The position numbers and the translations under genes are program-made. Shown piece by piece: positions 1 through 9,686 of a DNA stretch of 64,000 nucleotides. Numbering within the stretch: the first letter of the stretch is position 1; every line of letters begins with the position of its first letter. Origin of the DNA: Qipengyuania_C sp046254955 (GTDB lineage Bacteria; Pseudomonadota; Alphaproteobacteria; Sphingomonadales; Sphingomonadaceae); the NCBI RefSeq assembly GCF_046254955.1, contig NZ_JBJXRG010000001.1, positions 1,116,001-1,180,000 of the forward strand. Reading direction: 5' to 3'. The notes under the pieces were generated by a model. That model was given only the letters and a program-made list of their open reading frames with translations. It did not search any database and was not told where the DNA came from.

Positions 1-3000
1 CGCGCTCCGACGCTTCACCGTCTCGGCATCCAGGCGTTCGAACCCGTGCTGATCGAAGGCAAGGCAATCCAGCTTCACCCGCTGGTCTGCGCAGCCTTCA
101 ATGCCGACTTCGACGGTGACCAGATGGCCGTCCACGTTCCGCTGTCGCTCGAAGCGCAGCTGGAAGCACGCGTGTTGATGATGTCGACGAACAACATCCT
201 TTCGCCTGCCAATGGCAAGCCGATCATCGTGCCTTCGCAGGACATGGTGCTTGGTCTCTATTACCTGTCGATGGAACGTCAGGAGCACACTCCGGAATTC
301 ATCGACGGCGAAGGTAAAGGCGATAAGCACGAGAAGCTGCCGATGTTCTCGGACATGGCCGAAGTACACCAAGCGCTTGAGACCAAGTCGGTCACGCTTC
401 ACACCAAGATCGTTGCCCGCGTTCCGCAAGCCGATGAAGACGGCAAGGTGGAGATGAAGCGTTTCGTCACCACTCCGGGACGCATGCTGATTGGCGAATG
501 CCTGCCGAAGAACTTCAAGGTTCCTTTCGACATCGTCAACCGCCTGCTGACCAAGAAAGACATCGGCGACGTGATCGACGAAGTCTATCGCCATACCGGC
601 CAGAAGGACACGGTGCTGTTTGCCGACGCCATCATGGTGCTGGGCTTCCGCCACGCGTTCAAGGCCGGCATCTCCTTCGGCAAGGACGACATGATCATCC
701 CCGATTCGAAGGATGGCATGGTGGAAGAGACCAAAAAGCTGGTGGCTGACTATGAGCAACAGTACCAGGACGGTCTCATCACCCAGCAGGAGAAGTACAA
801 CAAGGTGATTGACGCCTGGAGCCGCTGCGGTGACCAGGTGGCCGAAGCGATGATGGAAGAGATCCGCTCGCAGCCGATCGACAAGGACGGCAAGCAGGCG
901 CAGATCAACTCGATCTACATGATGAGCCACTCAGGTGCTCGTGGTAGCCCGGCGCAGATGAAGCAGCTCGCCGGTATGCGCGGCCTCATGGCCAAGCCGT
1001 CTGGTGAAATCATCGAAACGCCGATCATCTCGAACTTCAAGGAAGGTTTGACCGTTCTTGAATACTTCAACTCAACTCACGGCGCGCGTAAGGGCCTCGC
1101 CGATACGGCGCTCAAGACGGCAAATTCAGGCTACCTGACCCGCCGTCTTGTCGACGTCTCGCAGGACTGCGTTATCGTGACCGAAGATTGCAAGACCGAC
1201 AATGCGCTGGAAATGCGCGCGATCGTGCAGGGTGGTTCAGTCATCGCCTCGCTCGGCGAGCGTATCCTTGGCCGTACCACGGCCGCGGACATCCTCAATG
1301 CCGCGACCGATGAAGTGATCGTCAAGGCGGGAACGCTGATCGATGAGCCAATGGTCAAGGCGATTGAAGAGGCCGAAGTCCAGCAGGCCAAGATCCGCTC
1401 ACCGTTGGTTTGCGAAGCCGAACAGGGCGTTTGCGCGACCTGCTATGGCCGTGACCTAGCGCGCGGTACGCCGGTCAACATCGGCGAAGCGGTCGGCGTG
1501 ATCGCGGCGCAGTCGATCGGTGAACCGGGCACGCAGCTGACGATGCGGACCTTCCACATCGGCGGTGCGGCACAGCTCAACGAAACCTCGCACCTCGAAG
1601 CTATCTCGGACGGCAAGGTCGAATACCGCGACATGCCGACGATCATCGACAAGCGGGGCCGGATCCTGTCGCTTGCCCGGAACGGCGAACTGGCAGTGAT
1701 CGATGCCGAAGGCCGCGAACGTGAAATCCACAAGGTGCCTTACGGTACCGTCCTGATGCACAAGGATGGCGCCAAGGTGAAGGAAGGCGATCGCCTGGCC
1801 GAATGGGATCCATTCACGCTGCCGATCATCACCGAGCAGTCGGGCACGGTCCGCTTCCAGGACTTGATCGACGGTACCACGATGGAAGAGCGGGTCGACG
1901 AAGCGACGGGTATCGCCCAGCGCGTCGTTACCGAATTGCGCTCAACGGGCCGCAAGAAAACCGATGACCTGCGTCCGCGCCTGACCCTGCTTGGCGAAGC
2001 CGATGCCCAAGGCAAGGGCAAGACCAAGAAGGACGAGGAAACCGAAGCCCAGCGCTACATGCTGGCTCCGGGCACCACGCTTTCGGTAGAAGACGGACAG
2101 GAAGTACAGGCGGGTGACATCCTTGCTCGTGCTTCGCGGGAAGCTGCCAAGACGCGCGACATCACTGGCGGTCTGCCGCGGGTTGCCGAGCTGTTCGAAG
2201 CACGCTTGCCAAAAGACAATGCGATCATTGCCAAGATTTCGGGCAAGATCGAATTCGTCCGCGAATACAAGGCCAAGCGCAAGATCGCGATCATCCCCGA
2301 GGAAGGCGAACAGGTCGATTACCTGATCCCCAAGACCAAGGTGATCGACGTGCAGGAAGGCGACTTCGTGAAGAAGGGCGATACGCTCATCTCAGGTTCG
2401 CCCAACCCGCACGATATCCTGGAAGTTCTCGGGATCGAGGCTCTGGCCGAGTATCTCGTCAACGAAATCCAGGAAGTCTACCGACTGCAGGGCGTGAAGA
2501 TCAACGACAAGCACATCGAGGTAATCGTTCGCCAGATGCTGCAGAAGGTCGAGATCACCAATGGCGGCGACACCACGCTGCTGCCGGGCGAGCAGGTCGA
2601 TCGGGAGGAAATGGACGCGGTCAACGCCAAGCTTCCTTCGCGCAAGAAGAAGGCCGAAGGCAAGCCGATCCTCTTGGGAATTACCAAGGCTTCGCTGCAG
2701 ACGCGCAGCTTCATCTCTGCCGCGTCCTTCCAGGAAACCACTCGCGTGCTCACGCAGGCGGCGGTTGAAGGCAAGAAGGACACGCTTATCGGCCTCAAGG
2801 AGAACGTGATCGTGGGCCGCCTTATCCCGGCGGGCACCGGTGCGAGCATGAACCGCATGCGGGTCACGGCTTCGAGCCGCGACGCAGCGCTGCGGGCACA
2901 GTGGAAGAAGCAGCAGGAAGCGCTCGAAGCCGCTAATGCTCCGGAGCCCGAGCCCGAGGCCGATGCGGTTATGTCTGAAGAAGCGATGAAAGCGGCCATG

Positions 3001-3048
3001 GGCGGTACCGATGGCGGTCCTGCAGAAGGCGCGGAAGCAACCGAATAA
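1..3048 (+). CDS. rpoC: DNA-directed RNA polymerase subunit beta' (C-terminal part)
   Basis: Catalytic beta' subunit of RNA polymerase. The reading frame is open from base 1 with no start codon, so the gene begins upstream of the window. About 1015 residues are present; the family is near 1400 in alphaproteobacteria, so roughly the first 400 are missing. The Mg-binding active-site motif NADFDGDQ lies at about nt 100-123. Further on are the bridge-helix/trigger-loop region (GARGS...QLAGMRGL near nt 930-990), the second zinc-site cysteines near nt 1410-1445 (CEAEQGVCATCYGR), and the conserved SFISAASFQETTRVL end of the core near nt 2708-2752. The last 30 residues are an acidic tail. A hairpin terminator follows, so rpoC closes its operon. 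Confidence 0.98.
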   Translation, partial: RAPTLHRLGIQAFEPVLIEGKAIQLHPLVCAAFNADFDGDQMAVHVPLSLEAQLEARVLMMSTNNILSPANGKPIIVPSQDMVLGLYYLSMERQEHTPEFIDGEGKGDKHEKLPMFSDMAEVHQALETKSVTLHTKIVARVPQADEDGKVEMKRFVTTPGRMLIGECLPKNFKVPFDIVNRLLTKKDIGDVIDEVYRHTGQKDTVLFADAIMVLGFRHAFKAGISFGKDDMIIPDSKDGMVEETKKLVADYEQQYQDGLITQQEKYNKVIDAWSRCGDQVAEAMMEEIRSQPIDKDGKQAQINSIYMMSHSGARGSPAQMKQLAGMRGLMAKPSGEIIETPIISNFKEGLTVLEYFNSTHGARKGLADTALKTANSGYLTRRLVDVSQDCVIVTEDCKTDNALEMRAIVQGGSVIASLGERILGRTTAADILNAATDEVIVKAGTLIDEPMVKAIEEAEVQQAKIRSPLVCEAEQGVCATCYGRDLARGTPVNIGEAVGVIAAQSIGEPGTQLTMRTFHIGGAAQLNETSHLEAISDGKVEYRDMPTIIDKRGRILSLARNGELAVIDAEGREREIHKVPYGTVLMHKDGAKVKEGDRLAEWDPFTLPIITEQSGTVRFQDLIDGTTMEERVDEATGIAQRVVTELRSTGRKKTDDLRPRLTLLGEADAQGKGKTKKDEETEAQRYMLAPGTTLSVEDGQEVQAGDILARASREAAKTRDITGGLPRVAELFEARLPKDNAIIAKISGKIEFVREYKAKRKIAIIPEEGEQVDYLIPKTKVIDVQEGDFVKKGDTLISGSPNPHDILEVLGIEALAEYLVNEIQEVYRLQGVKINDKHIEVIVRQMLQKVEITNGGDTTLLPGEQVDREEMDAVNAKLPSRKKKAEGKPILLGITKASLQTRSFISAASFQETTRVLTQAAVEGKKDTLIGLKENVIVGRLIPAGTGASMNRMRVTASSRDAALRAQWKKQQEALEAANAPEPEPEADAVMSEEAMKAAMGGTDGGPAEGAEATE

Positions 3049-3075
3049 GCCTTCGCTCCATTATTGATACGAGAG

Positions 3076-3112
3076 ACCCCGCCGGTGCCCATGCACTGGC
3101 GGGGTTTGTCTT
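3076..3112 (+). terminator. Rho-independent terminator of rpoC
   Basis: ACCCCGCC (3076-3083) pairs exactly with GGCGGGGT (3098-3105) around a 14-nt loop. The T-rich stretch TTGTCTTT follows. It lies 28 bp after the rpoC stop. Confidence 0.85.
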
Positions 3113-3138
3113 TGCAAAATCGACGCTATGATGCGGCG

Positions 3139-3597
3139 ATGAGAAGCGCCTTTATTGTTCCAGTGCTGTTGCTCGCTGCCTGCGAGCAGGCACTAGTCGA
3201 TCCGGCCGAAGAGACAGCTCCGGCAATCGTCACCGACGAGGCATCCGATGACGAACCGCAAGGTGTTACGACGCTTGCCGGGTCATGGCGCGTGGCGGAA
3301 CTGGACGGAGACCGTTTCGAAAACTTCATGCCACTTATGCTCTTTGGGAATGTCAGGGTGATCTACTGGGATCCGGCATGCGCGGGCTGGGAGCGGCGCT
3401 ACGTGATCGATGGCCGCGAGTTCTCCGCAACCCCGCCTCCGTCGGAAGGGCCAAGGATTGCATGCGACATCGGTCTACCCGAGCGGATCGAAGATGTCTT
3501 TGCAGCGATCGACGAGGCAGACCGTATCCAGCCTGCGGATGGTGGCGGGGTACTGCTGTCAGGCCTGCGGCGCAGCATACTCTTGATGCCGATATGA
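3139..3597 (+). CDS. Putative lipoprotein
   Basis: A 152-residue protein of unknown function. The ATG at 3139 gives a lipoprotein signal: short charged start, hydrophobic stretch FIVPVLLL, then lipobox LAAC with Cys15 as the lipidation site. An upstream in-frame ATG at 3064 overlaps the rpoC terminator and would spoil the signal peptide, so it was not chosen. After an acidic linker, a small domain begins LAGSWRVAELDG, which resembles META/HslJ-type lipoprotein domains; this is a similarity judged by eye. The gene overlaps the next start by 4 nt (ATGA), so the two are probably co-translated. Confidence 0.75.
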   Translation: MRSAFIVPVLLLAACEQALVDPAEETAPAIVTDEASDDEPQGVTTLAGSWRVAELDGDRFENFMPLMLFGNVRVIYWDPACAGWERRYVIDGREFSATPPPSEGPRIACDIGLPERIEDVFAAIDEADRIQPADGGGVLLSGLRRSILLMPI

Positions 3598-4319
3598 GTG
3601 ACGGCGATCGCATCCCCGAACCGCCGGAAGACGAACCCGGCCCGTTGAGTTCATTCGAGCGAATGGTCTTCACGGGGCCGCCCCCAGCTTCCCCGCGGTT
3701 AATGCAACTGGGCGAGGAGATCGTCGCGGCGACGGTCTTGCGCTTCAAGAATTTCCGCGAGGATCTAGAGCGGGCCGAGGGTCGAGCGATCGAACGGATG
3801 AAAGCCGGAGAAATATCCCAGGAAGATGCACAGCTTCTGTTCCTCGACAGCAGCCAGTCAGTCAGCAAGCCTCTCGTCAAGCGATACCTGGAAAAGCGCG
3901 AATATGAGCTAATTTACCGGTTCCTGCATTTTCGCATCATGTATCACCCCACCGGGTGGCTGACCGAACGCAATCGCATGGCCGTCGACACGATGTTAGC
4001 AGACGGCGAAGACGGCCTGGCGATCGGTTTGCTGCGTGAGTTTCTCAAGAAGCTTTACCAGCATACCCAGGAGAAATGGCGTGCGGCGGGGCGTAAGCCA
4101 CCCAAGTCAATGAGTGATCCGGTGGTCATCGAACAGATGGCCCAAGCCCGCGACGACGCGCTGCTGGAGCTGCCGAGCCATCTTGAAATCGCGGAGATGG
4201 AACTGGCGGAAATCGAATTCTACATCTCAGAGCATGGCTCGCGCGAGGACAATCGCGCGATCGAGAAATTCCGCGAAGAGATCGCGAAGGCACGCAAGCG
4301 ATTCGGCCTCGACACCTGA
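3594..4319 (+). CDS. Conserved hypothetical protein, helical
   Basis: A 241-residue soluble protein I cannot assign to a family. The ATG at 3594 overlaps the stop of the upstream lipoprotein gene (ATGA), which decides the start; longer in-frame extensions would run through that gene. The proline- and acid-rich first 20 residues are probably disordered. The rest is rich in Glu, Arg, Lys and Leu, with long helices in the first part and again at the end (ELAEIEFYISEHGSREDNRAIEKFREEIAKA region). No signal peptide, membrane segment or catalytic motif is visible. Confidence 0.75.
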   Translation: MSDGDRIPEPPEDEPGPLSSFERMVFTGPPPASPRLMQLGEEIVAATVLRFKNFREDLERAEGRAIERMKAGEISQEDAQLLFLDSSQSVSKPLVKRYLEKREYELIYRFLHFRIMYHPTGWLTERNRMAVDTMLADGEDGLAIGLLREFLKKLYQHTQEKWRAAGRKPPKSMSDPVVIEQMAQARDDALLELPSHLEIAEMELAEIEFYISEHGSREDNRAIEKFREEIAKARKRFGLDT

Positions 4320-4418
4320 TTGGGTGCAAGGCCGCGAGGCATTGGCTCAACCTAATTAACAAAAAACATCGTAATATTAACCAGTTAAGCGGATCGGCGG
4401 CGCCAAAAACGCGCATTT

Positions 4419-4437
4419 CTGTGCCATCGCGGCACAG
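4419..4437. other. Perfect 7-bp hairpin in the leader of the GGDEF-EAL gene
   Basis: CTGTGCC and GGCACAG flank a 5-nt loop in the 225-bp gap before the c-di-GMP gene. No T-run follows, so it is not a typical terminator. It could be a protein-binding palindrome or an RNA leader hairpin. The rest of the gap is AT-rich (AATTAACAAAAAAC at about 4354) and probably contains the promoter. Confidence 0.45.
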
Positions 4438-4544
4438 GGTCAAAGATAGTCGGGCTTGCTCCACAGTTTGCGGTGAGCCGAGCTTCTAAGCGCCGCCGCG
4501 CTGTAGTTAGCTTGCTCCACGATGGTGCATTTGGAGAAGCCGCA

Positions 4545-6926
4545 ATGACCGCGAATGTTTGGCCCCTGACGGGAAAGGAGGATCATATCCTCGTCCGGCG
4601 GATCGACGACCTCGTACGCCTTACACCGCTTGCCTCACTGGCCGGGATGTTCGCAGCGCTCGCGCTGGCAATCCTGCTGGTCGATGGAGACAACGCACTA
4701 GTGGGGATTGGCTGGTTGGCAGTAGCGGTGACAGTCAATCTGGCGCGGCTGTTCGTGTTGCAAATGGTCGATGAGGGCCTGCCGGAGATCATGCGCGCCC
4801 GCCAGCTCATGAGCGGTTTCCTTGTCATCGGTTTGGCCAACAGCCTGACCTTTGCGATAGGACTACCGCTCTTACTGGACTCTGCGACGGGACTCGAAGC
4901 GGCGGTAGCGTTTCTGATTGTCGGCGGCCTACTGGCGGGATTGATCGTGGCCTCACGCGGCGCTCCGGCGATTGTACGCGGTTTCATTCTCCTCGCCAGC
5001 ATTGGCGCGGGCATTGCGGCCTACCGGATCGGCGGCGAACTGGCTGTGCCGATGATGATTGTCCTGCTCGCCCAGGCCGGGATCCTGCTCCAGTTGGTCC
5101 GCTCGCAGGAGGCATTCTTCCTCGACCGCATTGTGCAGGAACATGCCCGCAGGGAAAGCGATGCCACCGTCCGTATTCTGCTCAATGAGTATGAAGAAAA
5201 CTCGTCGGATTGGCTCTGGACCGCCGATGATGACGGGTTCCTGCAAGCGGTGTCGGAACGCTTCGGGAGCGCCTCAGGGCGCGGTGCCGCCGAGATCGAG
5301 GGGTTGGCTCTGGCCGAACTGTTCGACGCGGGGCCTGAGCGTGATCGCCTTTCTGCCGCGTTATGGCAGCGCGAGCCCTTCCGCGATCTTACCGTACCGC
5401 TTCATGTCGCGGGTAGTCTGCGCTACTGGGCGCTTTCGGCCATGCCGCAGCACGACGGGCGCATCTCCGGCTTCGCGCGCGATGTTACCGATGCCCGCAT
5501 GGCACGCGACCAGATCAAAGAGATGGCGCATTATGACGGGCTCACCGGCCTCGCCAATCGCAACCTCTTCCTGCACCAGCTGCGCGAAGCGCTGAAGTCA
5601 GACAACCCAGCGGAGCGCGTGGCGCTCTTCACGCTCGACCTCGACAACTTCAAGTCGGTCAACGATACGCAGGGGCACGGCGTGGGCGACCGGCTGCTGC
5701 GCAATATCGCTGAGCGGCTGGCAGGCAGTATGCGCAAGGGTGACATTATCGCGCGGCTGGGCGGCGACGAATTTGCCGTGCTATTCGAACTCAAGGCGCA
5801 GGACCGGCTGCTCGCCCGCCGCACTCACCAGCTTACTGAAGCGCTGCGCGGGCCGTTCGACCTCGGCGGGCAGGAATATCGCGTAACAGCCAGTGTGGGC
5901 GTGGCGCGCTGCGCCCCTGGCGAATGCGATGCGGAGGAACTGATGCGGCGTGCGGACCTCGCGCTTTACGCCGCCAAGGCGCGCGGGCGCGACGGGTTCG
6001 CGCTGTTCGAACCCGCGCTCGACGAAGCGGCGCGCAACCGGCGCAGCATCGAAACCGATCTGCGCAAAGCGATCCGCCGCCGCGAGCTGGAAGTGCATTA
6101 CCAGCCGATTGTCGATCTCGATCGCGGGCAGGTGATCGGGCACGAAGCGCTGGTCCGCTGGCGTCATCCGCAGCGCGGCATGATACTGCCCGATGCGTTC
6201 ATCGGAATTGCCGAAGAAAGTGGGCTGATCGTGCCACTGGGCGAATGGATCATTGCGGAGGCCATGCGCGAAGTCGCCGGCTGGGGCGGCGATACGCAGC
6301 TGGCGATCAACCTTTCGCCGGTGCAGATGCGCAGCGCCAATCTCATCCCCGCGATCACGTCCGCACTCGAAAGCAGCGGCATAGCGCCCGACCGGGTCGA
6401 GTTCGAGATCACCGAAAGCGCATTGATGCGAAACAGTGAGGCCAACCGCGCCGTGCTGCTCAAACTGCGCGAACTGGGAATCCGCATCGCGCTTGATGAC
6501 TTCGGGACCGGATATTCCTCGCTCAGCTATTTGCGCAGCTTCCCTTTCGACAAGATCAAGATCGACAAATGCTTCGTCGACGATGTGGTCGAGCAGGCGG
6601 ATAGCCAAGCGATTATCGCCGCAGTTACCCGGCTCGCGGCGGCGATGGGGATGCGCACTACGGCGGAAGGCGTAGAACGGATCGACCAGCTCGACATGTT
6701 GCGCAAGCTCGGCTGCACCGAAGCGCAGGGCTTCCTGATCGCACGGCCAGTCCAGGGGAGCGAACTGGACGACGAGGAGGCGGAGCTCGCCCTGCCGACC
6801 CCGCTACCCCCCGAAATCATCGATTATCGCAAGGCGCGCCGCGCTGCATTGCGCAGGAGAAAGGCGAAGAAGAGCGCGGGCAAGCTGCCAGGAGTACGGG
6901 CAGGCAAGGATGCACGCCGCGCGTGA
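4545..6926 (+). CDS. Membrane-anchored PAS-GGDEF-EAL c-di-GMP signalling protein
   Basis: A bifunctional cyclic-di-GMP turnover protein of 793 residues. About six hydrophobic segments (residues ~30-190) form an N-terminal membrane sensor of MASE type. A PAS-like domain follows (~205-310). The diguanylate cyclase domain has an intact GGDEF at 406-410 and the RxGGDEF context. The phosphodiesterase domain has EAL at 534-536, plus NLSPVQ, EITES, DDFGTGYSSL, KIDK and AEGVE, so its metal and catalytic residues look complete. Both activities are therefore possible. I prefer the ATG at 4545 because GGAG (4533-4536) lies 8 nt ahead; an in-frame GTG at 4473 would add 24 basic residues. The C-terminus is a Lys/Arg-rich tail. 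Confidence 0.92.
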   Translation: MTANVWPLTGKEDHILVRRIDDLVRLTPLASLAGMFAALALAILLVDGDNALVGIGWLAVAVTVNLARLFVLQMVDEGLPEIMRARQLMSGFLVIGLANSLTFAIGLPLLLDSATGLEAAVAFLIVGGLLAGLIVASRGAPAIVRGFILLASIGAGIAAYRIGGELAVPMMIVLLAQAGILLQLVRSQEAFFLDRIVQEHARRESDATVRILLNEYEENSSDWLWTADDDGFLQAVSERFGSASGRGAAEIEGLALAELFDAGPERDRLSAALWQREPFRDLTVPLHVAGSLRYWALSAMPQHDGRISGFARDVTDARMARDQIKEMAHYDGLTGLANRNLFLHQLREALKSDNPAERVALFTLDLDNFKSVNDTQGHGVGDRLLRNIAERLAGSMRKGDIIARLGGDEFAVLFELKAQDRLLARRTHQLTEALRGPFDLGGQEYRVTASVGVARCAPGECDAEELMRRADLALYAAKARGRDGFALFEPALDEAARNRRSIETDLRKAIRRRELEVHYQPIVDLDRGQVIGHEALVRWRHPQRGMILPDAFIGIAEESGLIVPLGEWIIAEAMREVAGWGGDTQLAINLSPVQMRSANLIPAITSALESSGIAPDRVEFEITESALMRNSEANRAVLLKLRELGIRIALDDFGTGYSSLSYLRSFPFDKIKIDKCFVDDVVEQADSQAIIAAVTRLAAAMGMRTTAEGVERIDQLDMLRKLGCTEAQGFLIARPVQGSELDDEEAELALPTPLPPEIIDYRKARRAALRRRKAKKSAGKLPGVRAGKDARRA

Positions 6927-6970
6927 TTGCGCGCTCGCCTTGAGGCGCGACTCGCGCTAGGTGGCGCGGC

Positions 6971-8323
6971 ATGATCATTACCCGTTTCGCCCCTTCGCCC
7001 ACCGGGCGGCTCCATGTCGGCAATATTCGTACCGCGCTGCATAACTGGATGCTGGCGAGGAAGTCTGGCGGCAAGTTCTTGTTGCGCATCGACGATACCG
7101 ATGCCGAGCGTTCGAAAGAGGAATATGTCGAGGCGATCCGCGCGGATCTCGCATGGCTTGGGCTGAAGCCGGACGGGGAAGAACGCCAGTCGCAGCGCAT
7201 GGCGCTCTATGAAGGTGGGTTCGACGCATTGAGGGCAGCAGGCCGAGTCTATCCGGCCTACGAGACTGCGCAGGAGCTTGACCTCAAGCGCAAGATCCAG
7301 CTCGGCCGCGGGCTCCCGCCGATATATGACCGGGCCGCGCTCGAACTGTCCGAAGAGCAGCGCGCGGCGAAGGAAGCCGAAGGAATCGCGCCGCACTGGC
7401 GCTTCAAGCTTGACCATGACGAACTCATCACGTGGGAAGATGGCGTGCGCGGGCCGCAGAAGTTTGATCCTGCGTCACTCTCCGATCCGGTGATCCGACG
7501 CGCCGATGGCTCGTGGCTCTATATGTTGCCCAGCGCGGTTGACGATCTCGATATGGGCGTGACCGATGTACTGCGCGGCGAAGACCATGTCTCCAACACA
7601 GCCGTGCAAATTCAGATGTTTACCGCACTAATTGCTGCACAAACAGGTGCAGCAAAACCGATACCCAGTTTTGCGCATGAGGCGCTGCTGGTGGGGCGCG
7701 AGGGCAAGCTTTCGAAGCGTCTCGGCTCGCTTGGCGTGGAGGCTTTTCGCGAGAAGGGTCTGGAGCCTGAAGCGGTTATTGCGCTGCTCGCCCGCATCGG
7801 CACCTCGCTGCCGGTGCAACCGATAGCCGATCGCGCCGAACTGCTGGAAAGCTTCGACCTGTCCACCTTCAGCCGCTCGCCGGCGAAGTTCGACGATGCA
7901 GAGCTTGAGCGGCTCAATGCCGCGATCGTCCACCAGATGGACTATACCGTTGCCGCCGACCGGCTCCCTGACGGTATGGGTGAAGAGGCATGGCGTGCGA
8001 TCCGCCCGAACCTCAGCCATGTGGGTGAGGCGGGCGAATGGTGGAGGCTGGTCACAGGCCCGATTGCGCAGCCGGATTTCGATGAGGAGGCACGGCCCTA
8101 TCTGGCGGCGGCGGCAAGCGCGCTCGACTTGTCCGGCGACGATCCATGGCACGCGCTGACGAACGCGTTGAAGGAGCAGACTGGCAGGAAAGGCAAGGCG
8201 CTATTCCTGCCGCTGCGTCAGGCGCTTACCGGGATGGATCATGGCCCGGATATGAAAGAGCTGCTCCCGTTGATCGGCGAGGACGAGGCAAGGGCCCGAT
8301 TGGAACAGGCTGCAAACGGCTGA
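6971..8323 (+). CDS. gltX: Glutamate--tRNA ligase
   Basis: Class I aminoacyl-tRNA synthetase charging tRNA-Glu, 450 residues. The HIGH-type signature is PSPTGRLHVGN near residues 8-19, and the KMSKS-type loop is GKLSKRLGS near residue 247. Length fits the shorter alphaproteobacterial GluRS type; these bacteria often carry two paralogues, one of which mischarges tRNA-Gln for GatCAB. Which type this is cannot be decided from sequence alone. The start is the only ATG near the conserved MIITRFAPSPTG opening. Confidence 0.95.
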   Translation: MIITRFAPSPTGRLHVGNIRTALHNWMLARKSGGKFLLRIDDTDAERSKEEYVEAIRADLAWLGLKPDGEERQSQRMALYEGGFDALRAAGRVYPAYETAQELDLKRKIQLGRGLPPIYDRAALELSEEQRAAKEAEGIAPHWRFKLDHDELITWEDGVRGPQKFDPASLSDPVIRRADGSWLYMLPSAVDDLDMGVTDVLRGEDHVSNTAVQIQMFTALIAAQTGAAKPIPSFAHEALLVGREGKLSKRLGSLGVEAFREKGLEPEAVIALLARIGTSLPVQPIADRAELLESFDLSTFSRSPAKFDDAELERLNAAIVHQMDYTVAADRLPDGMGEEAWRAIRPNLSHVGEAGEWWRLVTGPIAQPDFDEEARPYLAAAASALDLSGDDPWHALTNALKEQTGRKGKALFLPLRQALTGMDHGPDMKELLPLIGEDEARARLEQAANG

Positions 8324-8335
8324 TTCTGCTCTGAA

Positions 8336-9673
8336 CTAAATCATCAGTACCGGCTGGCCGGTTTCGTGCAGCGGGCGGCTGCCGTCCTCGGTTACCAACG
8401 TCAGGTCTTCAAGGTGGATGGTGCCGCCCTCGCCGCTTTCCAGCAGCGGGCAATCGACGCTGATCACCATGCCTGCTTCGAGGATTGGATCGAGCGGCGC
8501 GCCCGCCAGGTCGCGCGAGGGATGCTCGGTATGCGCGAGACCCAAGGAATGCGGCCGAAACGGCACTTGCAGCCCCGGCTCCATCCGGTGGAGGATGGCC
8601 TGCCCGCGCGCTGCCACCTGCGAATAGCTCAGTCCCGGCTCCAACTCGGCGCGCAGTTCCTCCCAAGCGCGTGTAATCGCGGCCGTCTTGCGGGCAATGG
8701 CCTTACGCGGCTCACCGATGAACACTGTGCGGCCATAGTCGCCGTGATAGCCATTGCGATGTGTCACGCAGTCGATCAGCAGCGACGTGCCTTCTTCGAT
8801 TGGCTCGACCCAGTTTTCCGACATCGATCCATTGATCACCATGAAGCCGGGCAGATTCCCTTCCAGCGCCGCATGAGCAAAGAAGCTCTGCCGCAGGTGC
8901 GCGCTGGTCAGCCTCTCGCGCATGTGCGATACAGCGGCGTGAGCCGCGCGGCGATTGGCCTCGCTTGATAACGAAAGCTCGGCGATCTCGTCCGCTGTTT
9001 TGATCAGGCGCATGTGCAGCGGCGCCTCATAGCTTTCGCGGTTGGTGGCCGATGAGAGCGCCTTTTCAAGCAGTTGTCGCGCTTCGAGGCTATCGAACCC
9101 GAACCGGCCTTCGCGGGCAAATGAAGCAGGAAGCGCGTGCTGCAGCGCTTCGCCAAAATCGCGATAGAGTCGCCCGGTCGCCTCGGTCGCGGCGATCCGT
9201 GCCGTTTCGCGCGGTGTTCTTCGTCCCATCCCGTCACCTGCGAAGTAGACCGGCCGCGGCGCACCATCGCCGTCGAGCGAAGCCGAGGCCAGCATGACGC
9301 GCACGCCATCCGCCACGCCCGCGTCGGCGATCGAGTAGTAGTAGGAAAATTGCCAGCAGATCAGCGTGACCGGGATTGAGTGGTCCGCCGGAATGATAAC
9401 CGCTGCAGCCGCCGGTACTCCCAGCCGCGAAAGGGCGGGGACAGCGCCGGTGGCCCAGCGCACATTCTCCTCACCGGTTAGGCAAAGGGCATCGAGGCCC
9501 AATGCTCGCAGCACGAAGGATGCGCGATCACGGTCGATACCCAAGCGATGAAAAGGTTTTGCCGGGAGGGACGCGGCAGTGCCTTCGGGCGATGCTCGCT
9601 CCGCTGCCCGGGCGATCCCGCTTCCCAGCAAAGGTGCGGAGATTGTGGCAGCCAGGACATCGCGTCTGCGCAT
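8336..9673 (-). CDS. Exported M24-family metallopeptidase (creatinase/prolidase-like)
   Basis: A 445-residue protein with a pita-bread fold C-terminal domain typical of Xaa-Pro peptidases and creatinase relatives. It opens MRRRDVLAATISAPLLGSGIARA, a likely Tat signal, so it should act in the periplasm. A creatinase-like N-terminal domain is followed by the M24 metal ligands in the ...LIDCVTHRNGYHGDYGRTVF region, a His near GLAHTEHPSRD, and Glu residues near the end (DCPLLESGEGG, HLEDLTLV). It is convergent with gltX, 12 nt apart. GAGG lies upstream of the chosen ATG. The substrate is unknown. Confidence 0.88.
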   Translation of the reverse strand: MRRRDVLAATISAPLLGSGIARAAERASPEGTAASLPAKPFHRLGIDRDRASFVLRALGLDALCLTGEENVRWATGAVPALSRLGVPAAAAVIIPADHSIPVTLICWQFSYYYSIADAGVADGVRVMLASASLDGDGAPRPVYFAGDGMGRRTPRETARIAATEATGRLYRDFGEALQHALPASFAREGRFGFDSLEARQLLEKALSSATNRESYEAPLHMRLIKTADEIAELSLSSEANRRAAHAAVSHMRERLTSAHLRQSFFAHAALEGNLPGFMVINGSMSENWVEPIEEGTSLLIDCVTHRNGYHGDYGRTVFIGEPRKAIARKTAAITRAWEELRAELEPGLSYSQVAARGQAILHRMEPGLQVPFRPHSLGLAHTEHPSRDLAGAPLDPILEAGMVISVDCPLLESGEGGTIHLEDLTLVTEDGSRPLHETGQPVLMI

Positions 9674-9686
9674 CGACTTGCCTCGT

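Noticed and set aside
5781..6608. 275-residue minus-strand frame inside the GGDEF-EAL gene
   Set aside because: Antisense shadow of a well-supported gene; composition is a low-complexity mirror with no motif.
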